A DNA stretch of 64,000 nt from an uncultured Dehalococcoidia bacterium (GCA_958295685.1 OY282365.1:2453954-2517953), one strand, 5' to 3'; numbered from the stretch's first letter, positions 34,625 to 45,612 are shown. The notes: a model not told the origin generated them from the sequence alone. Made by a program: numbers and translations.

Positions 34625-35680
34625 CTAGCCTTCCAGCCGGTCGTAGGCCGACCGGAGCAGTTTGTCGGTCTTGTCCCAGTCGATGCAGGCGTCGGTGATG
34701 GACACCCCGTATTCGAGCTGGGACGGGCTGCCCAGCGCCTGACTGCCCTGGTTGATGTTGCTCTCCAGCATGATCCCGACGATGCCGGGGTTGTCTTCGC
34801 GCTGCCTCATGAGGTCCTCGAATACGACGGGCTGCATATCGTGGTCTTTGTTCGAGTTTGCGTGGGAGCAGTCCACGATCAGGTTGGGGGTCAAGCCTCG
34901 CTCCTCCAGGAGCCTCTGGGCGGAGGCCACGGAGTCGGCGTCGTAGTTGGGGCCCGTCTTGCCGCCTCGCAGGATGAGATGGGCCGCGGGGTTGCCCCTG
35001 GTGCTGACGACTGAGGCGGCTCCGTCGTCGTCGATGCCGAGAAAAACGTGTTTGGACATCGCGGCCACGATGCCGTCCACGGCGATCTGGATGGTTCCGC
35101 CCGTGCCGTTCTTGAAGCCTATCGGCATGCTGAGGCCGCTGGCCATGAGGCGATGAGGCTGGCTCTCGGTGGTCCTCGCGCCTATGGCGCCCCAGGTGAC
35201 GAGGTCTCCGAGGTACTGTGGAGTGAACGACTCCAGGAACTCGGTGGCCGTCGGCAGACCCTGCTCGCACACCTCTATCAGGAACTGGCGGGCTCTGGCC
35301 ATGCCTCCCTGAACGTCGTAGGTTCCGTTCAGATTGGGGTCGTTGATGAACCCCTTCCATCCGACGGTGGTGCGCGGCTTCTCGAAGTACACCCGCATGG
35401 CAACCAGAATCCGGTCCTGGACGTCTCGGGCGAGGCCTGCGAGCCGCCTAGCGTAGTCCAAGCCCGCCTCGGCGTCGTGTATGGAGCAGGGACCCACGAT
35501 GATCAGCATTCGACTGTCGCGGCCGCTCAGAATGTCCTCGACCTGCCGCCGATGACTGACTACCTGTTCGTTCACGGCGTCGGACGCCGGGTAGCGCTTC
35601 CAGTACTCGGACGGGGGGGCGAGGCGTTCTATGCTCTCCACCCTGACGTTGTGAAGCGCCGATTTTTCTGTCTGTACCAT
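34625..35680 (-). CDS. 3-deoxy-7-phosphoheptulonate synthase (class I, AroG/F/H type)
   Basis: Condenses phosphoenolpyruvate and erythrose 4-phosphate, the first shikimate-pathway step. 351 residues. The family motifs are IIVGPCSIHD, RVYFEKPRTTVGWKG, IGARTTESQPHR, LRGGKTGPNY and DCSHANSNKD. The ATG at 35680 follows GGAGG; an in-frame ATG 21 bases upstream is unlikely. A terminator-type hairpin directly before the ribosome site suggests attenuation, as is common for aromatic amino-acid genes. Confidence 0.95.
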   Translation of the reverse strand: MVQTEKSALHNVRVESIERLAPPSEYWKRYPASDAVNEQVVSHRRQVEDILSGRDSRMLIIVGPCSIHDAEAGLDYARRLAGLARDVQDRILVAMRVYFEKPRTTVGWKGFINDPNLNGTYDVQGGMARARQFLIEVCEQGLPTATEFLESFTPQYLGDLVTWGAIGARTTESQPHRLMASGLSMPIGFKNGTGGTIQIAVDGIVAAMSKHVFLGIDDDGAASVVSTRGNPAAHLILRGGKTGPNYDADSVASAQRLLEERGLTPNLIVDCSHANSNKDHDMQPVVFEDLMRQREDNPGIVGIMLESNINQGSQALGSPSQLEYGVSITDACIDWDKTDKLLRSAYDRLEG

Positions 35681-35702
35681 GCCTGTTGCCTCCTTCAGCA
35701 AA

Positions 35703-35730
35703 AGACCTCAACCGCTGCCGGTTGAGGTCT
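35703..35730 (-). promoter_or_regulatory. Terminator/attenuator hairpin in the DAHP synthase leader
   Basis: 12-bp perfect stem (35703-35714 with 35719-35730), GCAG loop, ending in TTTT on the minus strand and lying about 20 bases before the start codon, next to the ribosome site. It suits transcription attenuation or translation control; no Trp/Phe-rich leader peptide was seen. Confidence 0.6.
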
Positions 35731-35974
35731 CGTTCGTTCCGCTGTCCTGTCTGTGATTTATGTATGGGCGTGGAGCGTCAAGACTTCACCGGCGCATGGC
35801 TGCGCGCGGCCGGAGTAATAATAGAAGTCCCGAGCGCTACTCTCTCGATCCATAACTCCTCAAGCATACCTGCGTACAGGCTCAGCTGTCAAACTGGTGG
35901 TAACGGTGGAGCCTGTCTCAGATTAGTAGGCGGTGTAGGCGCCTCCCAATCCTGGGAATCCTGATTCGGACAAT
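35731..35974. other. Intergenic stretch upstream of DAHP synthase
   Basis: About 240 bases without a gene. At 35913-35930 lies an 18-base sequence (CTGTCTCAGATTAGTAGG) matching the reverse complement of 28911-28928 at 17 of 18 positions. Each copy is 30-45 bases before an element promoter. Confidence 0.5.
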
Positions 35975-36264
35975 TGACACGCCCGAACCGCTGTGCTAGA
36001 GTGTCCCCATGGCAGTCGTCCATCTCACAAACCAGCCCGCAGGACTCCTGAAGCGACTGTCAGATAAGTGTCAGATAGTGTCAGATAAGTGTCGGATGAG
36101 TGTCGGATGAGTGTCGGATGAGTGTCGGATGAGTGTCAGATAGCGTCAGGCAAAATCGGCCCTCTCAGCTACGAAATGACCCGAAATCTGACACTTTCCG
36201 CGAAAATTCCCTGAGCCCCACTCCCCAGAGGCTGCCGGCGCTGGGAGCCGGCGCGTCGCCCCAC
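35975..36264 (+). repeat. Array element E (TGTCAGATA/TGTCGGATG subtype)
   Basis: Plus-strand copy. TTGACA (35975-35980), 17 bases, TAGAGT (35998-36003), short ORF (MAVVHLTNQPAGLLKRLSD), about nine 10-11-bp units including four perfect TGTCGGATGAG, core CTCAGCTACGA, inverted unit ATCTGACACTT, TTTCCGCGAAAATTCCC and the GGCGCGTCGCCCCA tail. The next gene downstream is on the other strand, so it does not serve as that gene's promoter. Confidence 0.8.
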
Positions 36265-36349
36265 CTAAATTCGGACGAGTGGCTTACCGTGGATGGGCTC
36301 GGCCGTGGTGGCGTGCATCAAGTTCAGAGACCTGCGGTGCTGGGCTCCC

Positions 36350-38041
36350 TCATAATGCCTTTGCCCGGATGACGGAGCTTACCGAAGCGGTTTCGATTAC
36401 GTCGAGCAGGTCGAATCCCGCTTGGGCCAGGATGTCCCTGAACTGGTTCGCCGTGCGTTCAGCGCCCTGGGTCATGACGAGCATATTCAGGTCCAGCAGT
36501 CCTCCCCGGCCGGTCGTGTCGTCCAGAACCATGTCTATCACGTAGATGGTGGCGTCTTTGGACATCGCCTGGCGGGCGCGCCTCAGAATTCGCAGAGCGT
36601 CATGATCCGGCCAGTCGTGGATCACCCTTGCCAGAATGACAGCATCCGACGTGACGGGCCATTCCTGGAAGAGGTCTCCGGCAACGAACCGGCATCGTCT
36701 TTCAAGGTCTGTGGGCGGTCTAGCAGCTTCGATCACCTCCGGCCGATCCATGACCGTTGCCTTCAGTCCTGGGCAGGAACGCAGCAGCGCGAATGCCAGT
36801 TCTCCGGCGCCACCTCCCGCATCCAGGATGCCGTCATGGGCTGTGAAGTCCACCGAGTCGGCAAGGTCTCGATAGTCGTGTCTTGCGTAGGTCGACATGG
36901 CCGAATGGTAGGCCTGCAGATCGGCGGGCCTGTCCTGTATCCAGTCGAAGAAGTTCTTGCCGTGCAATCTCTCGAAGCCGGAGTCCCCTGTCCGAAGGGA
37001 CCGAGCGATTCCGGACCAGGCTTCGTAGGACTCTTTGCCCCAGTGCCGGGCCGCATCCGCAAGCGAGAGCGGGTGGTTTCGCATGAGGAGTGATCCGCGG
37101 TCGGACGGATGGTAGACATCTTCTGCGTCCTTCCACACGAGTCCCAGCTCCGTGAGCGCTCTCATCAGTCTGTTCCCAAACGACCTGCGCAGCTGAGTAT
37201 GTCGCTCGATCTCTTTCGCGGATGCAGGCAGGGCCTCGAACACACCCAACTCCACGGCAGCGTGGGTCGTCTGAGTTCGCCAGTGACCGACCATATCGCC
37301 CGACAGCCGGTCGAGACGCGATTGTGAAGGTCTTCTGAGCTCCAGTATGGTCTGGCCCATCTCATCGATGACCGACAGGGAACCGTCGAACCCTTCGACG
37401 CGGGCCTGCCCGTTGTAGAACGGTTCCACGTTCTCGAACCGCTCTCCGTACAGAGGCTCCCCGACCATGTCCACGTGGTGCCAGCCGTCGGAATCGCAGG
37501 CGCGGGCGTGGCCCTTGTGGAACACGCCTAGGTCGTAGAACCATCGGCCATGGGCCTGAGCGCCGGAAGCATCTATGTGGGTGTGTTTGCCGTCTTCGCG
37601 CTGAACTACGGCGTGGCCGTCTTTGAAGTCTCCGGCGTACCGGTAGCGCTCTTCGTATGCGGGGGCGCCGTCGCTCCCGACGTGGAAATAGCCGCTCCCT
37701 GGCAGCCGGATGGCGCAGCGGCCATCCTGAAAGTTGCCGCACCAGGCGTAGCGCTCCCTGTACAAGGGGCTTCCATCTGTGAGGATATGGAGCCATCCAT
37801 CCTCTGAATGTACCGCTGCGCGGCCCTCGTAGAATCCGAATGTTCGGACATAGCGCGATTCGTAGGCCGGCCGGCCATCAGGGGTTATGTGATAGGCGCC
37901 GGAGGCGTCATGGACTGGGGCGTGTCCGGGTTCATGGAACTTCAGCACCTCATGGAATCTATGCGGATATGCAGGCCGTCCTTGGTGGGTGTGATGGGAC
38001 GAATCTTCGGATATTTTGAATTCCCGCCAACGGTTCTTCAT
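36350..38041 (-). CDS. WG-repeat protein fused to an O-methyltransferase
   Basis: 563 residues. Residues about 15-265 are six or seven repeats of roughly 40 residues with the pattern DGxPxYxxRYxxxGxFxxGxAxV, i.e. WG/KWG-type repeats (e.g. YRERYAWCGNFQDGRCA). The C-terminal half is a winged-helix plus SAM methyltransferase of the acetylserotonin/hydroxyindole O-methyltransferase type: DAGGGAGELAF at Asp407 and ARVIHDWPDHDALRIL. The start overlaps the radical SAM stop by ATGA. The fusion suggests the repeats recruit a protein or peptide substrate; this is inference. Confidence 0.85.
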   Translation of the reverse strand: MKNRWREFKISEDSSHHTHQGRPAYPHRFHEVLKFHEPGHAPVHDASGAYHITPDGRPAYESRYVRTFGFYEGRAAVHSEDGWLHILTDGSPLYRERYAWCGNFQDGRCAIRLPGSGYFHVGSDGAPAYEERYRYAGDFKDGHAVVQREDGKHTHIDASGAQAHGRWFYDLGVFHKGHARACDSDGWHHVDMVGEPLYGERFENVEPFYNGQARVEGFDGSLSVIDEMGQTILELRRPSQSRLDRLSGDMVGHWRTQTTHAAVELGVFEALPASAKEIERHTQLRRSFGNRLMRALTELGLVWKDAEDVYHPSDRGSLLMRNHPLSLADAARHWGKESYEAWSGIARSLRTGDSGFERLHGKNFFDWIQDRPADLQAYHSAMSTYARHDYRDLADSVDFTAHDGILDAGGGAGELAFALLRSCPGLKATVMDRPEVIEAARPPTDLERRCRFVAGDLFQEWPVTSDAVILARVIHDWPDHDALRILRRARQAMSKDATIYVIDMVLDDTTGRGGLLDLNMLVMTQGAERTANQFRDILAQAGFDLLDVIETASVSSVIRAKAL

Positions 38042-39125
38042 GAACCGGGCGGCCTTCGCATGTTGCAGCCCTGGCACAGCGCGTTCTTCATGTAATTGGC
38101 CTGAAGGCCCTTGTATTCTGCGCTTTCCCAGATGTCGTACAGGCTCTTGAGGTTGACGTTTCCGAAGCCGCCAAGCGTTCGCCGCAGCGCATCCGGGGCG
38201 CAGCACGGGTTGAATCTGCCGTCGGAGGCTATCCACGCCTCCTGTCCCAGGAACGGGCATACGCCGCTGGGCGCAATATCATGCCCGTGGTCCTCGTCGA
38301 GTCTGAAGATGTTTTCCAGCAAGACCTTGCTGCCGTCAGGGAGTCTGTGCCGTTCCGCGACCTCGTATGCCGAGTCTACAATGGCGTTCCAGCGGACGAT
38401 GGCCTCCGGGTTTCTCCGCATCGACTGTTGACGCATCTGGTCGAAGTGGACCCATAGATGGTGTCCCTTCACCCTGTCCACGCCAAGATCAGCAGCCAGC
38501 TTCACGATGCCGGGCAGCTCGGATACGTTGATTTCCATGAACGTCAGCTGGAACGTTACGCGGCAACGGTTGCTGCCCCTCTCCGCGTGGGCATCTCTGA
38601 CGCCGATGAACGTTCGAATGTTTTCGAGAATAGTCTCCCATCTCGAGCCGAGCATAACGTTCTCATGGGTCTTCTTCGTCGCGCCGTTCCAGGACACCTT
38701 CACGTCGGATGCGACGGGCACTATCCGCTCGGCCCATGCTCCGGCTCCCCTCTTGGGAAAGGTCCCGTTGGTAGTCAGGTTGAGTTTGACTCCGTGCTCT
38801 GCACAGAGGTCCAGGATTTCGTCGAAGTGTCGGTAGAGCAGAGGCTCGCCCATGGTCGAGGGTATGATCTCGCGCAGGCCCGTGCCTTTGGATTCCTCCA
38901 TGACCCTGCGGATCATGTCGATGCCCATTCGGCGCTTGGGAAGGCCGCCGCGCCGTCTGTCGCTCTGGGTCGTGCTGTAGGGGGAGTGGTCCTCACACAT
39001 GATGCAGTGGAGGTTGCAATCGTCGGGATTGGTGTCGAAGGTGATCCGCCAGGGGCCTGACCCTTCCTGCGGCGTCCGGGTTGACCCTGCTTCCGGTGTT
39101 GTCCTGAGTTCGACTTCGGCTTCGC

Positions 39126-39129
<4 letters not shown>
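38038..39129 (-). CDS. Radical SAM protein with SPASM-type C-terminus
   Basis: 363 residues. The radical SAM cluster is Cys38, Cys42 and Cys45 in CNLHCIMC; STMGEPLLY is the GGE-like SAM-binding strand. The C-terminus has further cysteines (GVCPF, Cys309/310 in NPCCAPD, Cys352/355 in CQGC), typical of auxiliary 4Fe-4S SPASM or twitch domains found in peptide- and sugar-modifying enzymes. The ATG at 39129 overlaps the glycosyltransferase stop. The substrate is unknown; no small precursor peptide is evident within the cluster. Confidence 0.9.
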
Positions 39130-40436
<1,307 letters not shown>

Positions 40437-40662
40437 TTCTGAGTCCTGCCTATTGCGATTCCGGTCGGCGTTTCAACGGTCTCAGCGCCTCGCTGCTTCC
40501 TGGAGCACGTGGGTGGCGTCGACGGACTCGAGTATGACTCCCTAGAGCAGCGGGCGCGGCTGCGTCGACATGCCCGGCGCATCGGCGGCTTGGTCATGGC
40601 CGCTTCGACGGATGTGATTATACAGACACAGAACAGGGGGTTTTGGGTCGCAGGCCACCGGA

Positions 40663-40692
40663 TTGACACCGTCCTTTGTCCCTCAGTACCAT
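40663..40692 (+). promoter_or_regulatory. Promoter of the threonine-synthase-like gene
   Basis: TTGACA (40663-40668), 18 bases, TACCAT (40687-40692), 28 bases before the start codon. It matches the TTGACACCG/TACCAT pattern before the SDR at 55.9 kb. Confidence 0.6.
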
Positions 40693-40719
40693 CGCCCCAC
40701 TTCTTGAAGAGGGTCTCGC

Positions 40720-41841
40720 GTGTCACACTTCGTCCTCAGATGCATGGGCTGCGGGGCTTCAAGGCCGCCGGATATGGAGGTCGGCTGTGCGGGCTGCGGT
40801 TCGCCGTGCGAGGTGGTGTACACAGAGCCTCGTCGAACAGGCGCTCAGCCGACCGATTGGGATGGGCCGCCGGTCCCGATGCCTGTTCATGACCCCGCCT
40901 CGTTCACGTCGATGGGTGAGGGCAGCACTGCCTGCGTGGGGCTGACGAAGCTCGGGGCGTCGCTGGGTCTGGAGAGACTCACGGCCAAGCTGGAGATACA
41001 AAACCCGACCGGCTCGTACAAGGACAGGGGGTCTGTGGTGCTGATGGCCGCGGCACGGGAGCATGGGGTCTGCGAGGTGGTGGAGGATAGCTCCGGCAAC
41101 GCCGGGGCGTCGGTGTCGGCCTACGCGGCCCGAGCTGGGATCAGGGCACACGTCTTTGCCCCGTCGAGTGTGCCGTCCGCGAAGGCCGCTCAGATAAGGG
41201 TATATGGCGCATCGCTGCACCTGATCGACGGGCCGAGGGAGGCCGCGACCGAGGCGGCGCTTGCCTGGGTGGATGAGCACGGGATCGTGTACGCATCTCA
41301 CAACCTGAGTCCCTACTTCATCGAGGGAACGAAGGTCTTCGCCTATGAGGTATTCATGCAGTTGGGCCGTCGGCTCCCGGATCACCTCGTGATCCCGGTG
41401 GGCAACGGCTCGCTGTATCGGGGCGCGTGGAATGGCTTCAGGGAGATGAGGGAGGCCGGGCTGGTCGACTCGGTTCCGAGGCTTCACTGCGTGCAGGCTC
41501 GGGCGTTCATGCCCGTCGTGGCGGCGTACATGGGAGAGGACTGGTCGCCGGACGGCCGGGGGACGGTCGCGGGTGGGATTGCGTCGGTCGACCCGCCGCA
41601 CAAGCAGGCGATACTGCGTGCGCTGAGGGCATCCGGCGGTTCCGCCGCCGCGGTGGACGACGACTCGATCCTAGAGTCGCGCCGCCTGCTTGCCGAGATG
41701 GAGGGCATCTACGCCGAGCCGACGTCGGCTGCCGCCTTCGCCGGCCTCTCCGAGTTGGTGAGGAGCGGCGTAATCGGGCGCTCGGACCACGTCCTCGTGC
41801 CGGTCACGGGCTCCGGCCTGAAGGACACTCCCCCGTCGTAG
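40720..41841 (+). CDS. Threonine synthase-like PLP-dependent enzyme
   Basis: 373-residue fold-type II PLP enzyme. An N-terminal zinc-ribbon-like segment with four cysteines (CMGCGAS...CAGCG) precedes the catalytic domain. The PLP lysine is Lys101 in NPTGSYKDRG, the glycine loop is SSGNAG, and TGSGLKD closes the phosphate site. This pattern fits threonine synthase (O-phosphohomoserine to threonine). The enzyme is shorter than many ThrC proteins, so a related beta-elimination activity cannot be excluded. Confidence 0.85.
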   Translation: MSHFVLRCMGCGASRPPDMEVGCAGCGSPCEVVYTEPRRTGAQPTDWDGPPVPMPVHDPASFTSMGEGSTACVGLTKLGASLGLERLTAKLEIQNPTGSYKDRGSVVLMAAAREHGVCEVVEDSSGNAGASVSAYAARAGIRAHVFAPSSVPSAKAAQIRVYGASLHLIDGPREAATEAALAWVDEHGIVYASHNLSPYFIEGTKVFAYEVFMQLGRRLPDHLVIPVGNGSLYRGAWNGFREMREAGLVDSVPRLHCVQARAFMPVVAAYMGEDWSPDGRGTVAGGIASVDPPHKQAILRALRASGGSAAAVDDDSILESRRLLAEMEGIYAEPTSAAAFAGLSELVRSGVIGRSDHVLVPVTGSGLKDTPPS

Positions 41842-41853
41842 CGAATCTATTCC

Positions 41854-43062
41854 TCAGTGGCGGGAAGCCGCGCCATCCCGCTTTCCCACGGACTCCAGCG
41901 CGGTGCGGAACCCTGCCAGGGAGCCCTCCAGAGTCCTGTCGTCCACGCAGTACGAGATGCGGAAGTGGCCTCCGAGTCCGAAGCCCTTTCCAGGCACGAC
42001 CAAAACCAGATGCTTCTTCAACTCTTCCACGAACACCACGTCGTCCTCGACGGGGGACTTCGGGAACATGTAGAAGGCTCCCTGCGGCCTGACGGTCTCG
42101 TATCCGATCCCTGTCAGGCTTTCGTACAGGAAGTCGCGCTTGGCCTGGTAACTGGCCACGTCGACGGTCACCGGCTGGAGGGTTCTGACTATGTGCTGCA
42201 TCAGCGCGGGCGCGTTGACGAAGCCGAGGGTGCGGTTGCAGAAATTGAGTGCGTCCATCAGCTCGGCCCGGCCGTCGTACTCGGGATGCACGGCGACGTA
42301 GCCGATGCGCTCGCCGGGCAGGGCGAGGTCCTTGGAGTGTGAGGTGGCGACGATGCTCCGTGGGTGATGGTGGAATACGTGCGGGTAGGTCAGGTCGTCG
42401 AACAGTATCTTGCGGTAAGGCTCGTCGCTGACCAGGAATATCTCGGTGCCGAACTCCCGCTCCTTCGCGTCGATAACCCGCGCGAGCCTGGAGAGCAGGT
42501 CGGAGTCGTACACGACTCCGGTCGGGTTGTTTGGCGAGTTCACGAGCACGACCCGCGTCCGCGTGGTGATGGCCGACTCGAACGCCTCAAGGTCCGGGAA
42601 GTACCTGTCGTCTGGGGGGACCGTTCGACAGACGCCCCCGTGATTGTCAGCGTAGAACACGTACTCGACGAAGTAAGGACTGAAAATCACCACCTCGCTG
42701 CCAGGGTCGAGCAGCGACTTCAGGACCACATTCAGCGCTCCTCCAGCCCCGCACGTCATCAGTATCTCGTCGGCGGTGAATGCCAGACCGGTCTCTCTGT
42801 TCAGCTGCTCGGCCACGGCGCCGCGCGTTTCGGCGTAACCGGCGTTGGGCATGTAGCGGTGCATGCCCAACGCCGGTCTCTCTGCAATCCGTCGCAACTC
42901 CTCGAAGAACTCCGTCGGGGGCTCCATGATGGGGTTGCCCAGTGACAGGTCGAACACATTCTCAGGGCCGTGCTGCTGCTTGAGGGTCATCCCCTCCTCG
43001 AACATACGGCGGATCCAGGATCCCTGCTCCATGAATCGGCGGACTCTGTCGGAGATCGGCAT
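41854..43062 (-). CDS. Class I/II PLP-dependent aminotransferase
   Basis: 402-residue fold-type I aminotransferase of the aspartate/alanine group. LVNSPNNPTGVVYDS binds PLP and substrate; the catalytic lysine is in SHSKDLALPGERIGYVA. It is transcribed away from an Lrp-type regulator with a perfect palindrome between them, so it is probably that regulator's target and acts in amino-acid metabolism. Confidence 0.92.
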   Translation of the reverse strand: MPISDRVRRFMEQGSWIRRMFEEGMTLKQQHGPENVFDLSLGNPIMEPPTEFFEELRRIAERPALGMHRYMPNAGYAETRGAVAEQLNRETGLAFTADEILMTCGAGGALNVVLKSLLDPGSEVVIFSPYFVEYVFYADNHGGVCRTVPPDDRYFPDLEAFESAITTRTRVVLVNSPNNPTGVVYDSDLLSRLARVIDAKEREFGTEIFLVSDEPYRKILFDDLTYPHVFHHHPRSIVATSHSKDLALPGERIGYVAVHPEYDGRAELMDALNFCNRTLGFVNAPALMQHIVRTLQPVTVDVASYQAKRDFLYESLTGIGYETVRPQGAFYMFPKSPVEDDVVFVEELKKHLVLVVPGKGFGLGGHFRISYCVDDRTLEGSLAGFRTALESVGKRDGAASRH

Positions 43063-43207
43063 GGTGTGTCTCCCGTGAAGGTGCAGGGCCGACTTTAACC
43101 TTGTGGGCCTGGGGCGTCAACCGACTCTGAAAGGCCCAAATACGTTGCGGCCGCTATGTGTCCTGCCCTGGCCAGTCCGTGATCGATTGACTTTTTCGTC
43201 GATTTGA

Positions 43208-43221
43208 GTATCATATGATAC
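43208..43221. promoter_or_regulatory. Palindromic operator between aminotransferase and Lrp genes
   Basis: Perfect 14-bp AT-rich palindrome GTATCATATGATAC in the divergent intergenic region, 30 bases before the Lrp start. Such sites are typical of Lrp/AsnC autoregulation. Confidence 0.65.
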
Positions 43222-43250
43222 GAAACTCGACCATTTGAGGAGAGCCGGGC

Positions 43251-43691
43251 GTGGACAAGACCGATACGGGGATTATCGAGATCCTCCAGAAGGACGGACG
43301 GGCTTCGAATGCCAGTATTGCCAGGGCCGTCGGCATTAGCGAGGGCACCGTCCGCAGGCGTCTGAAGCGTCTGATTGATGGGCGGTACTTCCATATCGTC
43401 GCGGTGATAGACCCGTCCAGGATGGGGTACCACTCCGAAGGGCTGATAGGCATCCAGGTCGACCCCGACAAGATCGATCAGGTCGCCGACGAGCTCGCCA
43501 GGCTGGACGAGGTCAACTGGGTCACCGCCACCACCGGCGCTTATGACGTGTTCGCCTGGGCGACCTTCGAATCGGCGGAGGCTCTGGGTGTCTTCCTGCG
43601 CACACAGGTTGGGAAGATCACGGGCGTTCGCCGCAGCGAGACCTTCGTCAGTCTGGATGTCAAGAAGCGAGCCTACGGAGTCGCCGTCTAG
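43251..43691 (+). CDS. Lrp/AsnC family transcriptional regulator
   Basis: 146 residues: N-terminal helix-turn-helix (EILQKDGRASNASIARAVG, then ISEGTVRRRLKRL) and C-terminal ligand-binding RAM domain (IGIQVDPDKIDQVADELAR). It probably senses an amino acid and controls itself and the divergent aminotransferase through the palindrome at 43208. It starts at GTG 43251. Confidence 0.93.
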   Translation: MDKTDTGIIEILQKDGRASNASIARAVGISEGTVRRRLKRLIDGRYFHIVAVIDPSRMGYHSEGLIGIQVDPDKIDQVADELARLDEVNWVTATTGAYDVFAWATFESAEALGVFLRTQVGKITGVRRSETFVSLDVKKRAYGVAV

Positions 43692-43800
43692 TCATTCTCG
43701 GAAGAGGGTCCGCCCTCCACGGCGTGGGCTTCCAGGTATCGGCCGCCTTCGGCAACTCCCGTCGGCAGCGGGTCTCGAATTACTAAAAGAGGAGTCGTGC

Positions 43801-45612
43801 TTGCTAAAGACCATCGGCTGTGGTGAGCTCCGACCGGAGCACGCCGACAAAGAGGTGACCGTTGCGGGATGGGTGCACAGGAGACGGGACCACGGGAGCC
43901 TGATCTTCGTCGATGTCCGCGACCGCAGCGGCATCGTACAGGCAACCTTCAATCCCGATCTCGCGCCCGAGGCCCACGGGGTCGCGGCGTCTCTCCGGAA
44001 TGAGTGGGTCGTCCGGGTCACGGGCCGTGTCCGCCGCCGCCCGCCGGGAACGGAGAACCCTGATATTCCGACCGGTGGAGTGGAGGTTCAGACCTCTGAG
44101 GCGAGCGTACTCGGCCGGTCGGAGACTCCGCCGTTCTACGTGAACGAGGACGTGGAGGTGGACGAGCTCATCAGGCTCAAGTACCGCTACCTGGACCTCC
44201 GCCGCCGCCGTATGCTCGACATGATGGCGCTCCGGCATCGGGTCGTGAAGTTCATCCGAGACTTCCTCGACGAGCGGGGCTTTCTTGAGATCGAAACTCC
44301 CATACTGATCAAGAGCACACCCGAGGGCGCGCGGGACTTCCTGGTGCCCAGCAGGCTCAATCCGGGCAGCTTCTACGCGCTTCCGCAGTCGCCGCAGCAG
44401 TTGAAGCAGCTTCTCATGGTCGCGGGCTTTGAGAAGTACTTCCAGATAGCCCGCTGCTTCCGCGACGAAGATCCGCGAGCCGACAGAGTCGTCGAGCATA
44501 CCCAGCTCGACCTCGAAATGAGCTTCGTCGAGGAGGACGACGTGCTCGGGCTGACCGAGGAGTTGTACACGAGCCTGGTGGAGGCGCTCCTCCCCGGCAA
44601 GCGCTTGGTGAAGCCTTTTCCGAGGCTCACTTACGATGAGGCCATGGCGTCCTACGGGACCGACAAGCCGGACCTGAGGTTTGGGCTGGAGCTCTGCGAC
44701 CTCTCCGACATCGCGGCTGGGACCGAGTTCCGCGTATTCCGGACGGCCCTGGAGAACGGAGGAGTCGTCAAGGGGCTTCGGGCTCCGGGCTGTGCCGCCT
44801 ACTCCAGACGGCAGCTTGACGAGCTGACGGATTTCGTCAGGGCGAGAGGAGCGCAGGGGCTGGTGTCCATGTCCCTGACCGGGGAGCGCGGGCCCCTGAG
44901 CGGGCTGACGCAGGATGGTGTGCGGTCTGCGGCCGCCAGGTTCCTGACGCTGGACCAGATCAGGGCGATGGCGGAGCGTGTGGGGGCCGAGGTTGGCGAC
45001 CTCGTTCTGATCGTGGCAGGCCCTGTTGGACCCACGAATCTGGCTCTCGGGCAGCTTCGCAATGAGATGGGTCGTCGGCTGGGTCTGGCCGACCCTGAGA
45101 GGCTCGTCTTCGGGTTCGTGTTGGACTTCCCGCTGTTCGAGTGGAGTGAGGAGGAGAGCAGGTGGGACGCGATGCACCACCCGTTCTCTGCGCCCAAGGA
45201 GGGTCAGGAGCATCTCATAGAGAGTGATCCTGGGAGAGTGACGGGTAGACTATACGACCTCATCTGCAACGGCGAGGAGCTGGCGAGTGGCAGCATCCGC
45301 GTCCACACGCGGGAGCTCCAGGAGAGGATACTGAGGGTGATCGGGTACACGCCCGACCAGATGGAGGAGCGGTTCGGACAGCTGCTCGGCGCGTTCGAGT
45401 ATGGCGCGCCTCCACATGGCGGCATCGCTCCGGGGATCGACCGTCTCCTGATGGTGCTGACCAACACTGACAACATCCGTGACGTGATCGCCTTCCCGAA
45501 GACCCAGAGCGGCGTCGATCCTCTCTTTGGCGCGCCCGCGCCCGTAGGCCCTGCACACCTGGAAGAACTCGGGCTGAGGCTGGCTGAACCGAGCGAGACT
45601 TCCGAGCTCTGA
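43801..45612 (+). CDS. aspS: Aspartyl-tRNA synthetase
   Basis: Charges tRNA-Asp. 603 residues of the bacterial type: N-terminal OB-fold (VAGWVHRRRDHGSLIFVDVR), class II motif 1 region, motif 2 (CFRDEDPRADR followed by EHTQLDLEMSF), the GAD insertion domain (about residues 300-410) and motif 3 (GIAPGIDRLLMVL). The frame is open upstream into the Lrp gene, but homology begins at TTG 43801, which has AGAGGAG ten bases before it. Whether it is discriminating for tRNA-Asp cannot be told here. Confidence 0.95.
   Translation: MLKTIGCGELRPEHADKEVTVAGWVHRRRDHGSLIFVDVRDRSGIVQATFNPDLAPEAHGVAASLRNEWVVRVTGRVRRRPPGTENPDIPTGGVEVQTSEASVLGRSETPPFYVNEDVEVDELIRLKYRYLDLRRRRMLDMMALRHRVVKFIRDFLDERGFLEIETPILIKSTPEGARDFLVPSRLNPGSFYALPQSPQQLKQLLMVAGFEKYFQIARCFRDEDPRADRVVEHTQLDLEMSFVEEDDVLGLTEELYTSLVEALLPGKRLVKPFPRLTYDEAMASYGTDKPDLRFGLELCDLSDIAAGTEFRVFRTALENGGVVKGLRAPGCAAYSRRQLDELTDFVRARGAQGLVSMSLTGERGPLSGLTQDGVRSAAARFLTLDQIRAMAERVGAEVGDLVLIVAGPVGPTNLALGQLRNEMGRRLGLADPERLVFGFVLDFPLFEWSEEESRWDAMHHPFSAPKEGQEHLIESDPGRVTGRLYDLICNGEELASGSIRVHTRELQERILRVIGYTPDQMEERFGQLLGAFEYGAPPHGGIAPGIDRLLMVLTNTDNIRDVIAFPKTQSGVDPLFGAPAPVGPAHLEELGLRLAEPSETSEL

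Noticed and set aside
17710..36264. The short direct-repeat arrays as CRISPR loci
   Set aside because: Units are 10-12 bp with no unique spacers between them, and no cas gene is present.
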